Positions 58,966 through 64,000 of a DNA stretch of 64,000 bases are shown piece by piece. The notes beneath the pieces are model-generated. The model searched no databases. It was not told the origin of the DNA and was given only the letters and a program-made list of their open reading frames with translations. Where the stretch lies: the NCBI GenBank assembly GCA_018873245.2, contig JAEMBT020000009.1, positions 15,061,794-15,125,793 on the forward strand, written 5' to 3'. The position numbers and the translations under genes were made by a program. Each line of letters begins with the position of its first letter. Position 1 is the stretch's first letter. This stretch comes from Archegozetes longisetosus. Lineage: Eukaryota; Arthropoda; Arachnida; Sarcoptiformes; Trhypochthoniidae.

Positions 58966-59495
58966 TTAATAATAAATGAAAACATATTTATGCAATATTC
59001 TCTCTAATTCGTTTATGATTCACTTCTAATCAATGATGAATTGATGAATCTCTAGCTATTTAAGTTACCAACTTTATCATTATAGCTAATACTTTGTATT
59101 ACAATGCTTTCAATAACTTAATGGATATATTCTAAAAAATGTCTATAAGACATTTTCTAAATGAAAAAAGCTTGCAAAAAAGTTTGCAAAATGAGAATCA
59201 AATATCAATTATTTTCTCAAATCGATTCAGGTTGACATAAACCAGAATTGAAAGTGAAATATTTAGAAAATTAGTATTCTCAACAGTGAAAATCAGAAAT
59301 AGTTTCTTATGACCGAGATATTAAATAGTCATCAATACTTTATACTCAAACAAATATGACTCTCATGTAAATAATGTAAATACCAAATGGTTCACATAAG
59401 GCATAAGACATTATTATAATATTGAAAATGTTAGCGGAATAATGCATTCGTCATAATGTAGAAGAATAGAAAGAATTTGGTCAAATACAGAATAG

Positions 59496-59551
59496 TAGAA
59501 TATTTTGTGTGTAGAATATTCTATGTGTAGAATATTCTGTATGTAGAATAT
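59496..59551 (+). repeat. 18-bp minisatellite with GAATATTC
   Basis: Three units of TGTGTAGAATATTCTATG. Confidence 0.75.
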
Positions 59552-59839
59552 AGAAATCTTATGTTCAATAGCAATATGACGAAAGGTGACATTAGTATTC
59601 CTGATCTGAAGCCTTTTCACTCATTTGACATAATTTAATAACGCACTTCTTTTCAAGTATACTATAATATTGATACTTTCTTCACTCTTCCATTCTTCTA
59701 TCTCCCCATCTGATAGTCTAATGTTCAGTCCACCAGGATTTCTGTATTAGACACTTATTTGGTTACCATAGAATGTTCTCTTACGTCATTACTCTTAAAT
59801 GATCTAGTTACATTTCAAATACTACCAATGCTACTGTTT

Positions 59840-59908
59840 TGGGTTAAGTTAGGTCAGATAGATTCAGCTAGGTTAAGTTAGGTAAAGTTATCTAGGTTAG
59901 ATTAAGTT
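59840..59908 (+). repeat. degenerate TTAGG telomere-like array
   Basis: GGGTTAAGTTAGGTCAGATA... about ten pentamers with AAAG and GATAG variants. Confidence 0.65.
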
Positions 59909-61240
59909 ACTAGAAAGATAGAGAAGATTCTATGGTAACCACATAAGTGCCTAATACCCAAATATGCATAAACCATAAACCCATCTCTTTTATGCCTTTT
60001 CTTTTTGCTCAGAAAATGTGTTTGCTTTTTATGGTTATATAATGTCGTTCTCTCTATTCATAGATAATACTCAAACTGTTTTGTTAAATAAACCTTTTCG
60101 GCGATTTTTATTATGGATTTACATATGAATGAAAACTGATTTAATATTTTTTTGTCAACGAATACTTTATTTGGATACTTTATAAGATAATTCTAGAAAA
60201 CTAAATGGACTAAATCAAATAAAAAACCTTAGATAATAATAGTAAGAATGTATTCAATGGTTTGTTGTCTGAGCATTCCTGATAAGAATTCATAAGTTTT
60301 TCAAATGATCTCCAATTGTTTTGATTAAATTATGCATTGAATTATAAAATTATGCTCTGAATTATTGAATTATGCTCTGAATTAATAATTATTCTGATAT
60401 TTTAAGCAAAAATTCAATTTTGATAATCCTCACCTGTGAGATCGGATGAAGTGAGTTATAATTGATAGGTGTTTGGTGCAATCAATCAAATACTAAAAAT
60501 TCAGTACTTCATCAGAGTGATATTCTAGAAAAGAAGGGAAAGATAACTGAAACGTTTTATCCTAACTGTTGAGTAAGTGTTCATGGTTGGAGTGTCAGTT
60601 GAGATAAGGTTTTATTTTTTGTTTCAGCAAATTTTCTTACCAAAACATAAACATTCTCTAGCAAATGCCTTCAAATACCAAATTTTCACACATCTATCTG
60701 TCTTCCTGTTTGTCCACTATTCTCTTAGTTCCAAGTAATAGTTTGGAAACAGACGTGACACTAATGCTACTATATATAATACGATGTGTACTTTTCGAGA
60801 CTTATTAGTCTGCGATAGCAGCAGGAGAAACGATCGTTGCTATGTCAACTTCACTGTAATGCACTTCAATTTGATTTGAAATTTGTTTTAATTAGCATAT
60901 TGGATGCTCTATGAATTGATTAATAGCTACTATATTATAGTCTAATTGAAAATATAAAAAATACATGAAAAATACATGAAAAATATACCAAGACACCAAA
61001 GTATCACGTCTAGTTGCTATGAATGACTACGAAGTATTTGAATATATGGACACTCATAGAAATGACCTTTTGAGTCAGTTTGTTATCAAATAAAATAGAA
61101 TGGAATAAGTTATCTAAATCTGATGATTTGTTGTTACTAAGATTTCGACTTTACTACTTTTTTGTTCAAATAACTATTCAACATAAAATGCACTTCTCAC
61201 TACTTTGAAATAAATTACGTACTATTCGTTTTGTCTGTTA

Positions 61241-61243
<3 letters not shown>
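59909..61243. other. intergenic with a dispersed-repeat copy
   Basis: 60800-60910 resembles 32820-32900 (see the dispersed repeat there). No gene. Confidence 0.35.

Positions 61244-61301
<58 letters not shown>
61244..61301 (+). repeat. (CT)n microsatellite
   Basis: 58 bp of perfect TC units. Confidence 0.95.
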
Positions 61302-61304
<3 letters not shown>

Positions 61305-61510
61305 CTTTTTATTAGTCTACTTCTAGTCTGAAATTCTTGCTCGAATTCTTGGACGCTGGAGAGTAATACAAGAATAGTAGATTTGACGTTTTATGTCTTC
61401 TTATGTGCATAATATGAATATATATACATGTATACCATATACATATATATAATTAAAACTATATGCAATAATATACATTTAAATCTTTATATTGTAAATC
61501 CATATTGACT

Positions 61511-61608
61511 ACACACACAAACACACACACACAAACACACACAAACACACACACAAACACACACACAAACACACACACACAAACACACACAAACACACAC
61601 ACAAACAC

Positions 61609-61639
<31 letters not shown>

Positions 61640-61710
61640 AACACACACAAACACACACACACAAACACACACAAACACACACACACAAACACACACACAC
61701 ACACACATAC
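61511..61710 (+). repeat. (CA)n array with regular CAAACA interruptions
   Basis: About 200 bp of CA units broken every 8-20 bp by an extra AA (CACAAACACA), with some fifteen interruptions. ORFs in several frames across it are translation artefacts. Confidence 0.95.
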
Positions 61711-61725
61711 ACAAACACGTACATA

Positions 61726-62639
61726 ATATCGAAGCAAAAAGAGTACATAAAAGATAGAGCCCAAAGAACGTGATTTAGCTATTATAGATAGAACATTGAA
61801 TTTTGAAAATAACGAAATCAAATAGCTGATGATTGTTTACTCTCTAAATTAGTATGTGCTCCTTTGAAGCAAAGTAAAAATAATTTTCTCAAATATGTTC
61901 ACATATAAAGTATTTTAGAGATATGTTTGCCATATTACTTAAAGATATATATATTAAACCTAAGTATTATATTGATTTCTTTTCTTTTTTCTTATATATG
62001 TTCATATTTTTCTTTTTAAAATATATCATTTTATACCTTAAAGCTATACAACTTTTTCATTTCTTTCTCCTAAGTGTCAATCACTTCGACCATTAATTGA
62101 CCAAAGTATCAAACTTTATGATAAGCATAAGAAAGGTTTAAATTGAATCTATTGTTGAAAAAAGTTTGAAACTTCTAGATAATCTTGAAATTAAAATTAT
62201 CTAATATTAAAAATGTACTTAATTTCACAGAATTTTACAGAATTCTACAGAACTCAATGTAACCCAATTCTAGAGAATCAAGTAAATTTATAAAATATAG
62301 ATCATTTTAACTTTAAAGCAAATTCAAAGTATTATTCTTTAATTTGAAGATTTGAAGATTGAAGTAAACACACTCTAAGATTAATAGTAATTGAGATATA
62401 CAAGAAATAGCAGTAAATGTAATAGAGAATAAGTTAAATAAGTGATAAATAAAGGATAGTAAAGGAAGCATTTAAGAGACATGTTTGCCTCGGTCATCTT
62501 TTTAGACGGCACAAAGTACCTCTTAATTAAACGCTATCAAAAGTTATAGTAACCTAAACTAATGGTAACTACTTATAGCTTATATGCCACTAAAATTCTT
62601 CTCTTTCTATCTTTTACTTATTATCATTGATTTGTAACC

Positions 62640-62642
<3 letters not shown>
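61726..62642. other. intergenic, nothing recognised
   Basis: AT-rich. A short ACAGAATTTTACAGAATTCT repeat is at 62228-62250. Confidence 0.35.
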
Positions 62643-62679
<37 letters not shown>

Positions 62680-62684
62680 TGTGT
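62643..62684 (+). repeat. (GA)n microsatellite ending in (TG)n
   Basis: About 18 GA units followed by TGTGTGTG. Confidence 0.9.
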
Positions 62685-62871
62685 TATATAATTCTAGAGA
62701 TCCAGAGAATTGATTAGATTGGGTGAAATTATTTTTCTCTTGAATCCCATGTGCGCTTTTGCATACCTTCTCCTATCTATTTCTCGAGCAGAGTGTCATT
62801 TATGCCAACCATCACGAATGTATCTACGTTTTAAATCGATTTTATTTTGCTCTTACTAGAAGATAACTCAA

Positions 62872-63075
62872 TTCTAATTGAATCTTAACTGAGTTCAAAT
62901 TGAGTTCTAACTGAGTTCCAACTGAATTCTAACTAAATTCTGATTAAATTCTAACTGAATCCTAACCAAATTCTAACTGAATACTAACCAAATTCTAACT
63001 GAATCCTAACCAAATTCTAACTAAATCCTAACAGAATCCTAACTAAACTCTATCAGAATGCTAGCTGAATCCAAA
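62872..63075 (+). repeat. 11-bp minisatellite GAATTCTAACT
   Basis: About eighteen imperfect units over 200 bp (variants GAATCCTAACC, AAATTCTAACT), the longest minisatellite in the window. Confidence 0.85.
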
Positions 63076-64000
63076 CAATAATAAAATAGAGAAATAGTTG
63101 TCGGCAAAACACTCATTAAGAGTAGTATCTCATGAAGAAAATATCAGAACGTAAATAAACAGCATGAGTGACTAGTATTGGCAAGACTCTTATAACCAAG
63201 AGAAGAATATTAGTATTTCTATTGTAATATTGCTTTTCATCTACTGCTAACTCCAGCTGTTCTGAAAGTGATGTGCTCAATATATTTAATATTAATAATG
63301 TATATCTCTTACTCATAATATGCTTATTTGACTTATTTGTCAAAAAGTCAAGTTCAATTTTTATATGTTTATAACTATCTAGTAATATATGTTTTATGGC
63401 TTTATACCATCACCAAATTCTCTTTTATGCCTTTTCAATGTTTATTTTTGTTTATTTTTGTTTGTTTTTTATTTTTATCTCTTTTTTTTTGACTAAATTA
63501 TCTCTATCATTTTCCTATCTGATCTAATCTTACATATCTTTTAAGATAAAGTTCTGTTGACAGTGTTCCACTTTCTCAACAGCATAGAATGAGATAGAAA
63601 CTAATTGAATTTAGTTACCAAATCATATCCTATATATAGTAGTCAACATATGGCTAATCTAGATTAATTTCATCAATTCCAAATATGATACATATATTTT
63701 CGTTCTTCTCAATTTTTCAGCTAATTTCATCACTGAATCATCTATGGTAAATAAAACTATTTCTCTTTCAATTGATATAAGTATAAACCATTTAATTTTT
63801 GATTTCACGTTCAATATCTCAAATATCTATTTGAATATAGCTTATACGCAAATGTTGAAAAATCTTAGGGTTAGAGATGGGGATTGATGAGCCGGAACCC
63901 CCTCTGCAGTCTTAGTTCTACTAAATTATAGATGTTAATCTAAAATGAAAGATTCCAACCTATTCATTTATTCATGTTTATTAAATAAAAAAATAGTGAA
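63076..64000. other. intergenic to the window end
   Basis: The 75-codon minus-strand ORF 63116-63343 is not convincing. A GC-richer patch at 63870-63912 (GATGGGGATTGATGAGCCGG) is unassigned. Confidence 0.35.

Noticed and set aside
61459..61821. Several overlapping ORFs of Cys-Val or Thr-His repeats on both strands
   Set aside because: They are translations of the CA/TG microsatellite in different frames; nothing outside the repeat supports coding.
1..64000. Bacterial-type features (operons, CRISPR, ribosome binding sites) or a viral insertion
   Set aside because: Introns, eukaryotic gene families and microsatellites show a nuclear animal genome; the tandem arrays lack the unique spacers of CRISPR and no viral polymerase or capsid-like ORF was seen.

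Overview
The window is AT-rich, gene-poor eukaryotic DNA, most likely from an arthropod. The reasons are spliceosomal GT-AG introns, many of them 58-67 nt; at least a dozen scattered degenerate TTAGG arrays (the ancestral arthropod telomere unit); a serotonin receptor closest to the arthropod 5-HT1 type; and a cuticle-type glycine-rich secreted protein. A mite or other arachnid fits best, but that rests on memory of the glycine-rich family and is only an inference.

Only three genes are well supported. (1) On the minus strand at 1928-635 lies a complete seven-exon gene for the beta/alpha-type guanine nucleotide exchange subunit of elongation factor 1 (222 aa); all splice junctions close in frame. 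(2) On the minus strand at 9197-8492 lies a two-exon glycine-rich secreted protein with a TATA box and a poly(A) signal; its last glycine-rich segment is reachable only by a one-base frame change. (3) On the plus strand at 35792-37690 lies a 5-HT1-like receptor with seven transmembrane segments in five recognised coding exons. Its NPxxY motif reads NCxxY, and its C-terminal tail exon could not be settled.

The rest, more than 90%, is non-coding and repeat-rich. It holds at least ten short pogo/Tigger-like (TA target site) inverted-repeat elements in three families; two or three hAT-like elements with 8-bp target duplications; one PIF/Harbinger-like element with a TAA duplication; two large foldback inverted repeats; six long CT/GA microsatellites; a 200-bp CA array; and some twenty minisatellites of 10-47 bp units. 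No transposase was recognised, so all elements look non-autonomous.

Points of most interest: one intron in each of two unrelated genes is about 80% telomere-like repeat, in the same CCTAA-sense orientation; the serotonin receptor has Cys instead of Pro in NPxxY; and two short ORFs made of in-frame tandem peptide repeats may or may not be real genes.
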